Program-made: the position numbers and the translations under genes
Assembly: GCF_014207595.1 (NCBI RefSeq)
Contig: NZ_JACHGY010000001.1
Span: 992,001-1,056,000 of the forward strand
Source of the DNA: Algisphaera agarilytica
GTDB lineage: Bacteria > Planctomycetota > Phycisphaerae > Phycisphaerales > Phycisphaeraceae
Direction of reading: 5' to 3'
DNA length: 64,000 nt
Notes under the pieces: model-generated
Database searches by the model: none
What the model saw: the letters and a program-made list of their open reading frames with translations, nothing else
What the model was told of the DNA's origin: nothing
Shown: positions 31,780 through 42,042 of the stretch, piece by piece
How the letters are laid out: every line of letters starts with the position of its first letter
Numbering within the stretch: position 1 is the stretch's first letter

Positions 31780-33882
31780 TCAGGCTTGTTCGCGTCGACG
31801 CAGCAGGGCCAACCCGGCGATCACCGCCAGCGTTCCCGTGCCGGGCTCGGGGATGAGCGTGACCAGAGCGACCCAGTCGTTCACGTTGTTGCGGCCATCG
31901 GGGGTGTAGCCCAGCGCCGCCCAGTCGCCGCCCTCGAGACTCACCACCGCGCCTTCGAACAGGCCGGTGCGCGGGTTGTACCAACGCAGCTCAAACTCCA
32001 TGGCGTCGTACAGGGTGAGGTTGAGTTCGGGCGAGTCGTCGGCACTCTGGCCGTTGTCGTCGTTCGAGCCGTCGGGCAGGTAGATCGCGTAGGTGTCGCC
32101 GACCAGGGCAAACACCTCCGCCCCGCCGTAGTCCGAGTCATCCCCGCGGACCAGTTCGTCGTCCGGGTCCATGAGCCAGAACGGGGTGTTCTCTTCGAGG
32201 AACTTCCGGGCGAAGTAAGACTCGCGGTAGACCTTCTCGTAGATGCGCTGGTCTTCGACATCCTGGTCGGCGTTGTGGATGAACCACTCGACGCCGCCGC
32301 CGGAGAACAGGATGTCGTACATCATCGTCTTGCGGACGGTGTTGAAGCGTTCGTTATTCGTGGTGCCGGACTCGGTGTTGTCGTTGACGCCGACCGCCAT
32401 CCGGGTGATGGACTCGGGCTCGTCGATCTGTACCACCCACGGCCGACCTTCTTCAGCGGAGGTGCGGCGGAATGCCTCGACCACGTTCGACCATCCCTCG
32501 GCCACGCCGGGGCGTTGGAGGCTGGTGGTGTCGAAGTTGTCGTCGCCGTAGAAGAAGCGGTACGGCGAGTTGGGGAGCCGGGGGTCGGTCTCAAAGTTGT
32601 TGTGCTGGACCTGGTGCACGGTGACCGGGTGGTCGTAGGGGTCGATGGTCGAGAGGTATTCCGCGAACTCCTGGATGCGTGCCGCCTCCTCGGCGGTGCT
32701 GCCGCCGAAGCCGCTTCCCGCTTCGTATTCTTCACTCATGTTCCACTGCAACGCGTTGTGGTGGCCGAAGCGGGCGACCAGCTCGCGGTAGTAGAGCTTG
32801 CGTTCGTTACCGAGGGTGCCGTCGTCAAGCTCGCGCTTGTTGGCGAATTCGGCTTCGTTGAGGACGAAGTGCAGCTTGATGCCCTTCTCCTGGGCGTGCT
32901 GGAAGACGGTGTTCCACTGCTCGAGCTTGGAGATGTCGAAGCGGGTGTTGTCGTTGCTGCCGCCCACGTTCGTCTCGCCCGCAAGCCCCTGGGCCAAGTT
33001 GCCGCGGAGGTTAGCGTAGGGGTTCACGTCTTTGCCGTCGCCGCCGATGTTGTTCGGCAGGAAGTAGATCGAGTTGGCCGCAGCGTGGCCGGCCTCAACG
33101 CCGGGCAGGTCCAGGGTCTCGAGGTAGTTCAGGTAGCCGATGATGTTGCGGGCGTCGCCGCCGTTGGCCGCGGAGTTGCCGAAGTTGAAGTCCGGCGTAT
33201 CCCAAGTCGGATCGCCGGCGTTGTAGTCGCCCGCGTGGGGTGCGTAGTTGTGCAGGATGCCGGGCCGTCCCGCAAAACCCGAGCTGTTGCCCTTGGTCTG
33301 GCTGTTGTCGAAGCCGCGGTAGGCCAGGAAGTTTTCGGGGCTGTCGATGCCGGTCTTGATCCAGTACTTCCCGTCGCCCAAGGTCTGCAGGTAGTGGTTG
33401 CCGGTGTAGGCCAAGCGACCACGGCTCATGAAGCCCGGGGCATTCGCGTCGCGCGCCGCGATATTGAATGAGCCGTTGGCACCGTTGAAGCTGGTCGCGG
33501 TGCCGGCGTTGGCGTCGAGGCTCACCGCGACGTTGGTGCCGCTGCGGAAGCTGGCTGTGTAGTCCCAGCTGCCCGCTTGGTCGGGCGTGAAGCGCGCTTT
33601 CCAGATGCTGTTGCCCTGGCTGTCCACCCCATCAAAGAAGCCCGGCACGTCGTAGTTCTTGCCGTTGCTGGTGAACTGCACCTGCAAACGGTAGTTCAGA
33701 AACGGGTTATTCCCGCCAACCTCACTCAACCCCGAGGGCCCGGAGAAGGTGACTTCGATGGGCTGCCATTGGGTCAGATTGCCCGTAACCTGAGCCAGGG
33801 CCTGACCACCACACATCCCGAAAACCAATGCGACAACAGAACCAACCGCCGCGGCGCGGCGAGCGAGAAACGTCTTCTGCAT
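31780..33882 (-). CDS. PEP-CTERM-sorted glycoside-hydrolase-like protein (DUF5060 type)
   Basis: 700 residues. A signal peptide (AVGSVVALVFGMCGGQALA) precedes a beta-sandwich opening (TQWQPIEVTFSGP...FLNYRLQVQFTSNGKNYDVPGFFDG) like DUF5060, then a TIM-barrel-like region with YWIKTGIDSPENFLAYRGFDN and LQWNMSEEYEAGSGF. The Glu in NMSEEYEAG and PWVVQIDEPES are candidate catalytic acids. The C-terminus, LIPEPGTGTLAVIAGLALLRRREQA, is a classic PEP-CTERM sorting signal processed by an exosortase, so the protein is destined for the surface or matrix. Polysaccharide substrate unknown. Confidence 0.82.
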   Translation of the reverse strand: MQKTFLARRAAAVGSVVALVFGMCGGQALAQVTGNLTQWQPIEVTFSGPSGLSEVGGNNPFLNYRLQVQFTSNGKNYDVPGFFDGVDSQGNSIWKARFTPDQAGSWDYTASFRSGTNVAVSLDANAGTATSFNGANGSFNIAARDANAPGFMSRGRLAYTGNHYLQTLGDGKYWIKTGIDSPENFLAYRGFDNSQTKGNSSGFAGRPGILHNYAPHAGDYNAGDPTWDTPDFNFGNSAANGGDARNIIGYLNYLETLDLPGVEAGHAAANSIYFLPNNIGGDGKDVNPYANLRGNLAQGLAGETNVGGSNDNTRFDISKLEQWNTVFQHAQEKGIKLHFVLNEAEFANKRELDDGTLGNERKLYYRELVARFGHHNALQWNMSEEYEAGSGFGGSTAEEAARIQEFAEYLSTIDPYDHPVTVHQVQHNNFETDPRLPNSPYRFFYGDDNFDTTSLQRPGVAEGWSNVVEAFRRTSAEEGRPWVVQIDEPESITRMAVGVNDNTESGTTNNERFNTVRKTMMYDILFSGGGVEWFIHNADQDVEDQRIYEKVYRESYFARKFLEENTPFWLMDPDDELVRGDDSDYGGAEVFALVGDTYAIYLPDGSNDDNGQSADDSPELNLTLYDAMEFELRWYNPRTGLFEGAVVSLEGGDWAALGYTPDGRNNVNDWVALVTLIPEPGTGTLAVIAGLALLRRREQA

Positions 33883-33951
33883 TACACCATCACTCCCGAT
33901 GAAAGACGCAACCCCAAGGCAATGATTCGCCGCCCACCATCTCCAAATCTG

Positions 33952-34003
33952 ATTATATAGAACACTCGGCCAAAAACCGCGCTAAATTCCGGGGATTGTT
34001 AAC
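33952..34003 (-). promoter_or_regulatory. Promoter region of the PEP-CTERM gene with perfect -10 and GTTAAC motif
   Basis: TATAAT on the minus strand is at 33957-33952. About 40 bases further upstream (33994-34003) is GATTGTTAAC, which is half of the palindrome found before the agarase-like gene at 48795-48810. No strong -35 is visible. The 33883-34065 gap otherwise holds no gene. Confidence 0.5.
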
Positions 34004-34065
34004 TGTTTATTTTTCGAGGGTATACCCGCAGGCTCTGAGACATCGGGCAAACGCAAAAGCGCGGC

Positions 34066-35865
34066 TCAGTAGAGCGTCTGGAGTTGGTACTTGCTGCGGA
34101 GCTTGCGGATCTCGGTCAGTAAGTCCGGCCGTTCACTCAGGCGGATGATCTCGCTGTAGAGGTGGTGCAGCTTCCAGAACGCCCAGCCCTGCGCGACCTC
34201 GTTGGTCCCCGCCGGCGCGTCATTCAGGTCCGCGCGGAACGTGAGGTCGACCGGCTTGCCGGCGCTCTGGCCGGTGACCTGCACGGTGAACGGCCCGGGC
34301 TGATCGAACCGGCCGTAGACCTCGAAGCTCTCGCCCTGGTGGATGTTGGGCAGCGTAAGCGGGTAGATCTGATCCATGCCCTGCCCGGCGAAACGGACCT
34401 GGACATCGTGGATGATCGGGTAGCGCAGCCGGCTCATCAGTTCGACAAGCTCGAGCGTCACGTCGGCGCGACGCTCGATGCTGACCGAGAAGCCCTTGTT
34501 GCGATAGGCCAGGAAGTCCAGCAGGCGGTTGTCCTGGTCTCGGCCTATGCCGACGCAGTAGATACTCGCCGCCAGGTCGTTCTCGCGGGTGATGAGGTTG
34601 ATCAGCTCGCGGGTGTCGAGCACGCCCATGGTCGGGTTGCCGTCGCTGATAAGGATCAGTTCGTACACCCGGCCGGGCTCAATGTCGCGCTTGAGCAGTT
34701 GCCGAAGCGCGAGGTTCACGTCGGTCTGACCGCGGGCCCGGACGTTGCGCATCCAGCGGTCGGCCATCGTCAGGTTTTCTCGCGTCGTCGGCACCGGGTC
34801 GCCCGCAAAGGTGCGCACCTGGTCGCTGAAGAACACGAGGTTGAACCGGTCGTCGTCGTTCATCGTGCGGATCGACTGCTTGATGCCGTCGGTGATCTGC
34901 TCGATGGTTTTCTGCGGGATGCTGCGTGAGGTGTCGACCATGAACACCACGTCCTTGGGCATCGTGGCGAGCTTGCGCAGCGATCGCTTGCCGGTGATCT
35001 TCACCTGGAAGTAGCCGGCCTCGGTCGGCGAGTCCAGGCGGGTGATGCGGTAATCGAAGTCGTCGTCGAGGCGTTCGGGCGGCTCGAAGTCCTGCGGGTC
35101 GATCGCGCCAAAGCCCATGAAATCAAGGCCCAAACCATCGCCCACGGCAGCACCCGAAGCCGCGGAACTTCCCGCCGACCCGCCGCCGGCTCCGGGGCCC
35201 ACGCCCGGACCCACACCGGGACCGGCGGCACTCGCGGCCGCCGCCCCGCTCGCGCCCAGGCCATCACCCGTGCCGGCCGCCAGATCGGGCAGGCCGCCGT
35301 CGGCAGCGCTGAGCTGAGCCAACAGGTCACCCGACAACGCCGCGCTGCCCGCGCCGACACTGCGCTGCGCATCGAACGCCGAGGTGTCGTCGTAGGCGAT
35401 TTCTTCCGGCTCGATCACCATGTCGCTGAGCAGGTCGCCGAAGTCAAACACGTCTTGCGTGCTCGGCTGGGCCACCGCTTCGGTGCGCGGTAACGGCTCG
35501 GGGACCTCGCGTAGTTCCAGCTCCGGATCAAACACCTCGGAGCTCGCGGTCTCGACGTCACGCATCAGCGTCTCGGCCAAAGACTCGGCGGTTTCGTCGG
35601 GCTCCTGCGTTCCTTCGCCTTCGTCATTCGCCGCGCCGGTGATCTGGTCGAAGGTCGCACGCTTCACCCGCACCGGGGTGTCGTCGTCCATCAGCAGGCT
35701 CGGATCGAACTTGCCCAGCGTGCGGTCCTGCATCACGTAGCCCAGGCCCGCGTGGGTCCCCGCGCTGAGCACAAGGCCGATGATCAACATCAGCCCCGGC
35801 GCACGCGCCGCCAGCCCCGGGCGGAAACTCCTGAACCTCGGCTTGCGGTACTTGCGGGGCGGCAT
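34066..35865 (-). CDS. VWA-domain protein with TonB-like N-terminal anchor
   Basis: 599 residues. After a basic N-terminus comes one helix (GLMLIIGLVLSAGTHAGLGYV) followed by an extended acidic and Gly/Ala-rich periplasmic stretch, the layout of TonB/TolA proteins. Residues about 330-500 form a von Willebrand A domain with MIDAS DTSRS and ISDGN, and a beta-sandwich and helical tail (YQLQTLY) follow. It is the last gene of ExbB-ExbD-TPR-VWA; its ATG overlaps the TPR stop codon (TGATG), so translation is coupled. It may take the place of TonB in a proton-motive-force-driven envelope system (inference). Confidence 0.8.
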   Translation of the reverse strand: MPPRKYRKPRFRSFRPGLAARAPGLMLIIGLVLSAGTHAGLGYVMQDRTLGKFDPSLLMDDDTPVRVKRATFDQITGAANDEGEGTQEPDETAESLAETLMRDVETASSEVFDPELELREVPEPLPRTEAVAQPSTQDVFDFGDLLSDMVIEPEEIAYDDTSAFDAQRSVGAGSAALSGDLLAQLSAADGGLPDLAAGTGDGLGASGAAAASAAGPGVGPGVGPGAGGGSAGSSAASGAAVGDGLGLDFMGFGAIDPQDFEPPERLDDDFDYRITRLDSPTEAGYFQVKITGKRSLRKLATMPKDVVFMVDTSRSIPQKTIEQITDGIKQSIRTMNDDDRFNLVFFSDQVRTFAGDPVPTTRENLTMADRWMRNVRARGQTDVNLALRQLLKRDIEPGRVYELILISDGNPTMGVLDTRELINLITRENDLAASIYCVGIGRDQDNRLLDFLAYRNKGFSVSIERRADVTLELVELMSRLRYPIIHDVQVRFAGQGMDQIYPLTLPNIHQGESFEVYGRFDQPGPFTVQVTGQSAGKPVDLTFRADLNDAPAGTNEVAQGWAFWKLHHLYSEIIRLSERPDLLTEIRKLRSKYQLQTLY

Positions 35866-38396
35866 CAGCGCATCGCCTCCAGTTCGGCCTTCTTCGCCGC
35901 CACCCAACCGCCCAGCGTCGGGTCGAGCGACTCGGCGTCCATGCGGTTCAAGCGCACCAGCGCATCGTCCGCACGCTTACGGGATTTCTGATCCAGCAAC
36001 GCGCGGCCGTACTCGGCATAGGGCGAGCCGTCGAAGGCGCGGGTCAATTCGTTGAGCTCTTTTACCAACACGTCGTCTTCGCCCAGCTCATCCGCGATCT
36101 CGGCGAGTTCGACCAGGCCCTGCTGCGGCAGCGGCTGGAGAGCCTCGACCGTGAGGTAAAGTACGACCATGCGTTTGATCGACGCCCGGGCCGAGAGCAG
36201 CGACTCGCGCATGCCCGCCTCATCGCCGCGGCGACGTAGCAGGTCGGCCCGCTGGCGATAAACCTTGCCGGTCTCGTAGAGCGATTCGGCGACGATCCGT
36301 CCGTCGTCGGCCTTGGTCAGGTCCGACAGCTCGATCAACGCCGCGTCGTGGTTGCCCTGCTTCGCTTCGGTGCGGGCCAGGAACAGCCGGGCTTCGAGGT
36401 CGAAGCCGCGTCCCAGCGCGACAACGCCGAAGAACGAGCGGTGGGCGTTCTCCAAATCGTCGAGCATGAAGTACGCCCGGCCACGGGTGAAGAGCATTTC
36501 CGATTCTTCGACGCCGACGAGCTTGCGTTTCTCGCCGTCGATCACCGCCAAGGTGCGGATCGCCTCGGCGGGCTCGTTGCGCTCGACCTCGTAGTTGCCC
36601 AACCAGAGGAGCTCGGCGTCCTTCAGCGTTTCCAGACCGCCGAGCTGTTCGATGCGGCGGAGCGTGAGGGCCGAGTCGTCGGTGCGGTTGGTATCACGCA
36701 GGTGGGCGGCGATGATGCGCAGGGCCGCGACGCGCTGGGGCGTGGGCATACGGGCGTCGTTGGCCGACTCGAGCAGCACCGCCATCGACTCGTCGGTGCG
36801 GCCGAGCTGATTCAACAACAAGCCGCGCCGCAGTTCGACCGCCTGGCGGTAGGGGTTGATCGGGTGATCGCGTTGCAGCTCGTCGAAGGTCGCCAGCGCT
36901 TCGCGGTACTGGGTCGCCCGGGTCTGTGCTTCGCCCTTGCGGTACAGCGCTTCCTGGGTCACGGCTGGGGGCATGGCTTTGGCGGCACCGAGGATCGCGT
37001 CGCAGGTCTCGATCGCGATCTCGTAGTTGCCCAGCCGGTGGTTGAGGTCGACGTAGCGGAGCGTGACCGTGGGCGACTCGACGTTGCCCTTCTGATCCAT
37101 GTACTGCTTGAGGTCGGACGCGGCCGCGTCGAGCTCGTCGCCCTGTTCGAAGAGTGCGGCGCGACGCAGGAGTGCTTGGGCGTAGTACGGGTTGTCCGGC
37201 CCGGCTTCGATGAAGGTGTTCAGTCGGCCGATGCCTTCGACGGCGCGGCCCTGCTTGGCGTCGGCGGAGGCGAGCAGGAACGACGCGTCGATCTGCTGCG
37301 GCGACTCGGGGAACCATTTCTCGAGACGGGCCACGGTCTGGGCCATGTCGGTGTAGCGGGCGAGCTCGAACTGGCTGACCGCGAGCTTGTAGAGCACCAG
37401 GGCCGAGAGCGGCTGGTCGTCGCCGCCGCTGGCGTAGTCGGCCAGGAACTGCGTCGCCAGCGCGTGCTGGTCGATCGATTGATACGCCGAGGCCACGAGG
37501 TATTTCGCCTCGGCCTGGTTGGCCTTGGGCATCGACTCGGCAAACTGCTTGTACGCATTGACCACCGCGACGTTGCGCCCGGCCTGGAGGTCGGCCCACA
37601 TCCGGCCCGTCACCGCGGCGGGGAACTCGCCCGAGGTCTGGTAGCGCTCGATCACGCGGGTGTAGTACGCGCTGGCTTCGTCGAGTTGTCCTTCGGAGAA
37701 CGACAGGTCGCCGGCGTATCGCGCCGCCTCGGGGTTCACCGCGGCGTTGTCCATCGCCAACGCCTCGGCGAGGGTAACCAGGGCCGAGGTGGTGTCGCCG
37801 CCCAGCGCCTTGGCGCGGGCGAGTTCGAGCAGCGCCCGGGCTTTCACCGGCGACGCGAGTTTCGCCGCGGCGTCCGCCGAGTTGGCCGAGGCCTCGAAGT
37901 TGCCCGCGCCGCGGTAAGCGAGCGACCGCAGCAACAGCACCGACGCCATCGCGTTGTCCGGCAGACGATCCAGATCGATCTGTTCGAGCGATTCCAGGGC
38001 CTGGTCGTATTCCCCGAGGTCGGTCAGGACCTGGCCCCGCAGCAGCTGCACCGCGAACGCGGGCACGCGCTTGGGTGCGCTGGTGCCGGTCGCGCCGGCG
38101 AGCAGTTCGGCCGACGCCTGCAGCGCCCCGGACTGCTGGTAGATCAACGCCCGGAAGTACAGCGCATCTCCGCGCTGCTCGTCGTTGGGGAACTTCTCAA
38201 GAAACGTATCAAACGCCGCGCCAGCCTCGGCGGTGTCGCCGCGTTGCATGAGCTTGTAGGCGAATAGGAACTCCTGCTGCGACGCGGAGGCTTGCGCCAG
38301 GGACGAGGTAGCAGGGACGAGGGACGAGGCCAAGGCAAAGCACAGCCAAGCCGCCACCTTCACAGTCCACCGCGATTTGGATCGATTCCGATTCAT
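35865..38396 (-). CDS. Exported TPR-repeat protein
   Basis: 843 residues. A signal peptide (VKVAAWLCFALASSLVPATSSLAQA) precedes about 15-20 tetratricopeptide-like helical pairs (FLFAYKLMQRGDTAEAGAAFDTFLEKFPNDEQRGDALYFRALIY and similar). It should be a periplasmic scaffold. It lies between exbD and the VWA gene in one operon. The DNA coding for part of the signal peptide (38299-38332) is a repeat of GGGACGAG words that also occurs inverted just upstream of the gene (38403-38432). Confidence 0.85.
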   Translation of the reverse strand: MNRNRSKSRWTVKVAAWLCFALASSLVPATSSLAQASASQQEFLFAYKLMQRGDTAEAGAAFDTFLEKFPNDEQRGDALYFRALIYQQSGALQASAELLAGATGTSAPKRVPAFAVQLLRGQVLTDLGEYDQALESLEQIDLDRLPDNAMASVLLLRSLAYRGAGNFEASANSADAAAKLASPVKARALLELARAKALGGDTTSALVTLAEALAMDNAAVNPEAARYAGDLSFSEGQLDEASAYYTRVIERYQTSGEFPAAVTGRMWADLQAGRNVAVVNAYKQFAESMPKANQAEAKYLVASAYQSIDQHALATQFLADYASGGDDQPLSALVLYKLAVSQFELARYTDMAQTVARLEKWFPESPQQIDASFLLASADAKQGRAVEGIGRLNTFIEAGPDNPYYAQALLRRAALFEQGDELDAAASDLKQYMDQKGNVESPTVTLRYVDLNHRLGNYEIAIETCDAILGAAKAMPPAVTQEALYRKGEAQTRATQYREALATFDELQRDHPINPYRQAVELRRGLLLNQLGRTDESMAVLLESANDARMPTPQRVAALRIIAAHLRDTNRTDDSALTLRRIEQLGGLETLKDAELLWLGNYEVERNEPAEAIRTLAVIDGEKRKLVGVEESEMLFTRGRAYFMLDDLENAHRSFFGVVALGRGFDLEARLFLARTEAKQGNHDAALIELSDLTKADDGRIVAESLYETGKVYRQRADLLRRRGDEAGMRESLLSARASIKRMVVLYLTVEALQPLPQQGLVELAEIADELGEDDVLVKELNELTRAFDGSPYAEYGRALLDQKSRKRADDALVRLNRMDAESLDPTLGGWVAAKKAELEAMR

Positions 38397-38436
38397 AAAA
38401 ACTCGTTCCTGTTCACTCGTCCCTCGCCCCTGATTT

Positions 38437-38856
38437 CTATTCCGCCGGTCGGATCGTCGCGGCCTGGACGTTGTCGAGGCCCACCTGCTGGGCGACGTCC
38501 ATGATCCAGACCCCCAGACCCCAGTCGGCTTTCTGGTCGGCCCGGACAACCAGCGAGTCGATCGCGGTCACGTTCTTGAGCTGGGTTAGCAACTCGGGCA
38601 GTTCCTCGGCCGAAACCTCACGCTCGCCGAGGAAGATCCGGTTGTCATCGGAGACGGTGATGATCACCTGGTCCTGCGGGCCGACCGCGGCGCTGGCGGT
38701 CTCGGAGGTGGGCAGGCTTACGTCCATGCTCAGCTCGGCGTCGCGGAAGACCGAGGCGGTCATGAAGAAGATGAGCAGCAGGAACAGCACATCGACCATG
38801 CCGGCCAGGGGCAGGACCGGGGCGGAGCGTTCGCGGGTTTGGGTGGCGAAGGACAT
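38437..38856 (-). CDS. exbD: ExbD/TolR-family energy-transducing protein
   Basis: 139 residues. A single N-terminal helix carries the proton-channel Asp (LAGMVDVLFLLLIFFMTASVF), followed by the periplasmic domain ending in DVAQQVGLDNVQAATI. This matches ExbD/TolR, which forms the proton-driven motor with ExbB/TolQ in the inner membrane. It is followed by the TPR and VWA genes and preceded by exbB, from which it is separated by a palindromic repeat. Confidence 0.9.
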   Translation of the reverse strand: MSFATQTRERSAPVLPLAGMVDVLFLLLIFFMTASVFRDAELSMDVSLPTSETASAAVGPQDQVIITVSDDNRIFLGEREVSAEELPELLTQLKNVTAIDSLVVRADQKADWGLGVWIMDVAQQVGLDNVQAATIRPAE

Positions 38857-38869
38857 AAATCTGAAGTCC

Positions 38870-38934
38870 GTTAGCCCCGGGCTCGGCCCGGGGTCGGTGG
38901 GAGAGACAACCCCCCGGCAAAGCCGGGGGCTAAC
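38870..38934. repeat. Interspersed inverted repeat, family D (GTTAGCCCCGGG)
   Basis: GTTAGCCCCGGGCTCGGCCC on the left and its inverse CCCCCGGCAAAGCCGGGGGC-TAAC on the right form two hairpins that can also pair with each other. It fills the gap between exbB and exbD, inside an operon. Confidence 0.8.
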
Positions 38935-38940
38935 GGGTGG

Positions 38941-39891
<951 letters not shown>

Positions 39892-40035
39892 GGGGTCGTC
39901 TCTCAATGTCACAACAGATCCTGATCGGTACACATCATACCCCCAGAGCCGGGGCTGCCCCTCTTTTATCGGTGGACCGCTCGGCTTGCTACAATCGCCC
40001 ACCCGATAAAACCCCAACTATGGGAGCCCCCCGGC

Positions 40036-41163
40036 ATGGATTTCGCGTTTTACCAACAGCTCGCCGACGACGCTCTGAACGACGTCGAGCCCTCCGAAGA
40101 GCTCTGCCTCCGCCTGCTCACCGATGAGTCGCTGCAGTTGATGCCGCTGCTCAACGCCGCCTACGCGGTCCGCCACGCCCACTTCGGCAACCAGGTCCAG
40201 GTCCACATCCTCAACAACGCCCAGAACGGCCGCTGCCCGGAAGACTGCTCCTACTGCACCCAGGCCAAGACCAGCGACGCCGACATCGAGCCCTACCCCA
40301 TCAAGAACGAAGAAGAGGTCCTCGGCGAGGCCGAGCGCGCCTACAACGCCGGCGCCCACCGCTACTGCATGGTCTTCTCCGGCCGGGGCCCCACCGCCAA
40401 ACGCACCGACCAGCTCGCCGGCTACATCAAGGCCGTGAAAGAGAAATTCCCCTCGCTGGAAGTCTGTGTCTCCGCGGGCCTGCTCGACGACGAAAAGGCC
40501 AAGGTGCTCAAAGAAGCGGGCCTCGACCGCCTGAACCACAACCTCAACACCTCGCGGGACAACTACGGCAAGATCTGCACGACCCACACCTACGACGACC
40601 GCCTCAACACCCTGCTGTCCGCCAAACGGGCCGGGCTGGAGACCTGCTCGGGCCTCATCGCGGGCATGGGTGAGACCCCGGAAGAGTTGATCGAGGTCGC
40701 CAAGACGCTCGCCTCGGTCAACGCCGAGTCGATCCCGGTGAACTTCCTACTGCCGTTCGAGGGCAACGTCCTGCCCGGCACGCCCGAAGACGCCAAACAG
40801 CTCACGCCCGAGTACTGCCTGCGCATCCTCTGCATGTTCCGCCTGACTAACCCGAGGGCGGACGTCCGCTGTGCCGCAGGCCGGGAGTTCCACCTGCGGT
40901 CGCTCGAAGCGATGTGCCTGTACCCCGCCAACTCGCTGTTCCTCGACGGCTACCTCAACGGCCAGGGGGCCGAGCGCCGCCGGACGTATCAGATGATCCA
41001 GGACGCGGGCTTCGCGATCGTGTCGGACCAGCCGCTGGAAGACCTGCTCGAAGAAATCCCCGCGGATGCCGACCCCAACGCCAAGATCAGCGAACTCACC
41101 CGCGACGGCGTTCAGATCAAATCGATGGACCAACTTCGTCCCGCGATGCCGGTCAAGTCGTGA
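40036..41163 (+). CDS. bioB: Biotin synthase
   Basis: 375 residues. The radical-SAM cluster motif is Cys67-PED-Cys71-SY-Cys74, followed by the GAHRYCMVFSGRGP, LNHNLNTSRDNYGKICTTHTYDDRLNTL and SIPVNFLLPFEGN segments typical of BioB. It inserts sulfur into dethiobiotin. TACAAT (39990-39995) and GGGAG before the ATG give a conventional promoter and ribosome site. No other biotin gene is in the window. The distance of the protein from E. coli BioB and its length (375 against about 346) are acceptable. Confidence 0.92.
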   Translation: MDFAFYQQLADDALNDVEPSEELCLRLLTDESLQLMPLLNAAYAVRHAHFGNQVQVHILNNAQNGRCPEDCSYCTQAKTSDADIEPYPIKNEEEVLGEAERAYNAGAHRYCMVFSGRGPTAKRTDQLAGYIKAVKEKFPSLEVCVSAGLLDDEKAKVLKEAGLDRLNHNLNTSRDNYGKICTTHTYDDRLNTLLSAKRAGLETCSGLIAGMGETPEELIEVAKTLASVNAESIPVNFLLPFEGNVLPGTPEDAKQLTPEYCLRILCMFRLTNPRADVRCAAGREFHLRSLEAMCLYPANSLFLDGYLNGQGAERRRTYQMIQDAGFAIVSDQPLEDLLEEIPADADPNAKISELTRDGVQIKSMDQLRPAMPVKS

Positions 41164-41191
41164 CCCCGCCTCGGCCACACAACACAGAGCA

Positions 41192-41227
41192 AAAGAAAAA
41201 CGCGGCTGCGAGGCCGCGTTTTTCTTT
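41192..41227. terminator. Bidirectional terminator between bioB and the small membrane-protein operon
   Basis: A perfect 15-bp stem (AAAGAAAAACGCGGC paired with GCCGCGTTTTTCTTT, loop of six) has T runs on both strands. Confidence 0.95.
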
Positions 41228-41255
41228 AGTTTGCATGTTGTAGTTTTGCGAAAAC

Positions 41256-41588
41256 TTACCGACGGCGACGGTCGTCATCATCCTCGCTGTCGTCCACACC
41301 GCCGCTGAAGATCTGATCCAGCCGAACACCGCCGGCGGGCTGGAGCGACTTCCGCGAGATCTCCAGGCGGTAGACCAGCAGCGTGCCGCTGGTGTTGTCG
41401 AGGACGAACAAGGCTTCTTCGCCACTGCGGACCTCGGCAGTCATCAGCGTGAAGTTTTCGCGGGCGATCACCAGCGCGGCCTCGGCGGAGTTGGGTTCGA
41501 CGCGCTCAGAGAGCTGGACGACCAGCAGGCCCGAGAGGACCAGGGCCGAGGCGATCAGGCAGTAGCAGGCGGTTTGGATACGGTTCAT
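41256..41588 (-). CDS. Small single-helix membrane protein, last of three
   Basis: 110 residues: one N-terminal helix (CYCLIASALVLSGLLVVQL), then a beta-rich segment with ALFVLDNTSGTLLVYRLE and an Asp/Arg tail (DDSEDDDDRRRR). The VLDNTSGTLLVY stretch resembles YVIDLSSARVAPLFY in the neighbouring gene, so the two look like diverged paralogues. I know similar pairs only as conserved planctomycete proteins of unknown function. Third in a minus-strand run of three, ending at a strong terminator. Confidence 0.7.
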   Translation of the reverse strand: MNRIQTACYCLIASALVLSGLLVVQLSERVEPNSAEAALVIARENFTLMTAEVRSGEEALFVLDNTSGTLLVYRLEISRKSLQPAGGVRLDQIFSGGVDDSEDDDDRRRR

Positions 41589-41666
41589 GGGAAGACCACC
41601 AAAAGTTTGTAATTCAGGGGAAAGAACGAAGCACGCGGCGGGCGAGGGGAGCGAGTCCGGAACGAA

Positions 41667-41960
41667 TCAGCGGGCGTCGCCGATGCGTTCCATGTCACGG
41701 GCGACCGATCGGCCGGCGAAGAACTCGAACTTCTTGCTGCTGCCGTTGTAGAACAGCGGAGCGACGCGGGCCGAGGACAGGTCGATCACGTAGATCGCGG
41801 CCTGGCTGCTGCGGCCGGTGACGCCGCCGGAAATCATGGTGTACTGCCGATTCGCCCCGAACTGGGCTTCAGCGGGCGTGGGGTTGAAGACCGTGACCGA
41901 CAACGCCGCGAGCAGCACGACATTGAGCACGACCAGAACAGCGAGAGAACGTTGGGTCAT
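41667..41960 (-). CDS. Small single-helix membrane protein, middle of three
   Basis: 97 residues with one N-terminal helix (LAVLVVLNVVLLAALSVTVF) and an extracytoplasmic domain holding FGANRQYTMISGGVTGRSSQ and AAIYVIDLSSARVAPLFYNGS. Related to the downstream gene. Function unknown. The gap to the next gene is 78 bases. Confidence 0.7.
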   Translation of the reverse strand: MTQRSLAVLVVLNVVLLAALSVTVFNPTPAEAQFGANRQYTMISGGVTGRSSQAAIYVIDLSSARVAPLFYNGSSKKFEFFAGRSVARDMERIGDAR

Positions 41961-42042
41961 GGCGAGACTCCGTGGGGACGCGTCGAGGGGAAACCAAAAG
42001 CAAAAACGACGCGGTGAAAACTTCAGAAAGCCCGGGAACGAT

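Noticed and set aside
31786-33471. Plus-strand frame of 561 codons antisense to the PEP-CTERM gene
   Set aside because: No ribosome site and a Val/Gly/Asp-biased product; the minus frame has a signal peptide and a sorting signal at opposite ends.
36348-38267. Plus-strand frame of 639 codons antisense to the TPR gene
   Set aside because: Arg/Val/Gly/Gln-biased with no domain; the TPR frame fits an operon with overlapping starts and stops.
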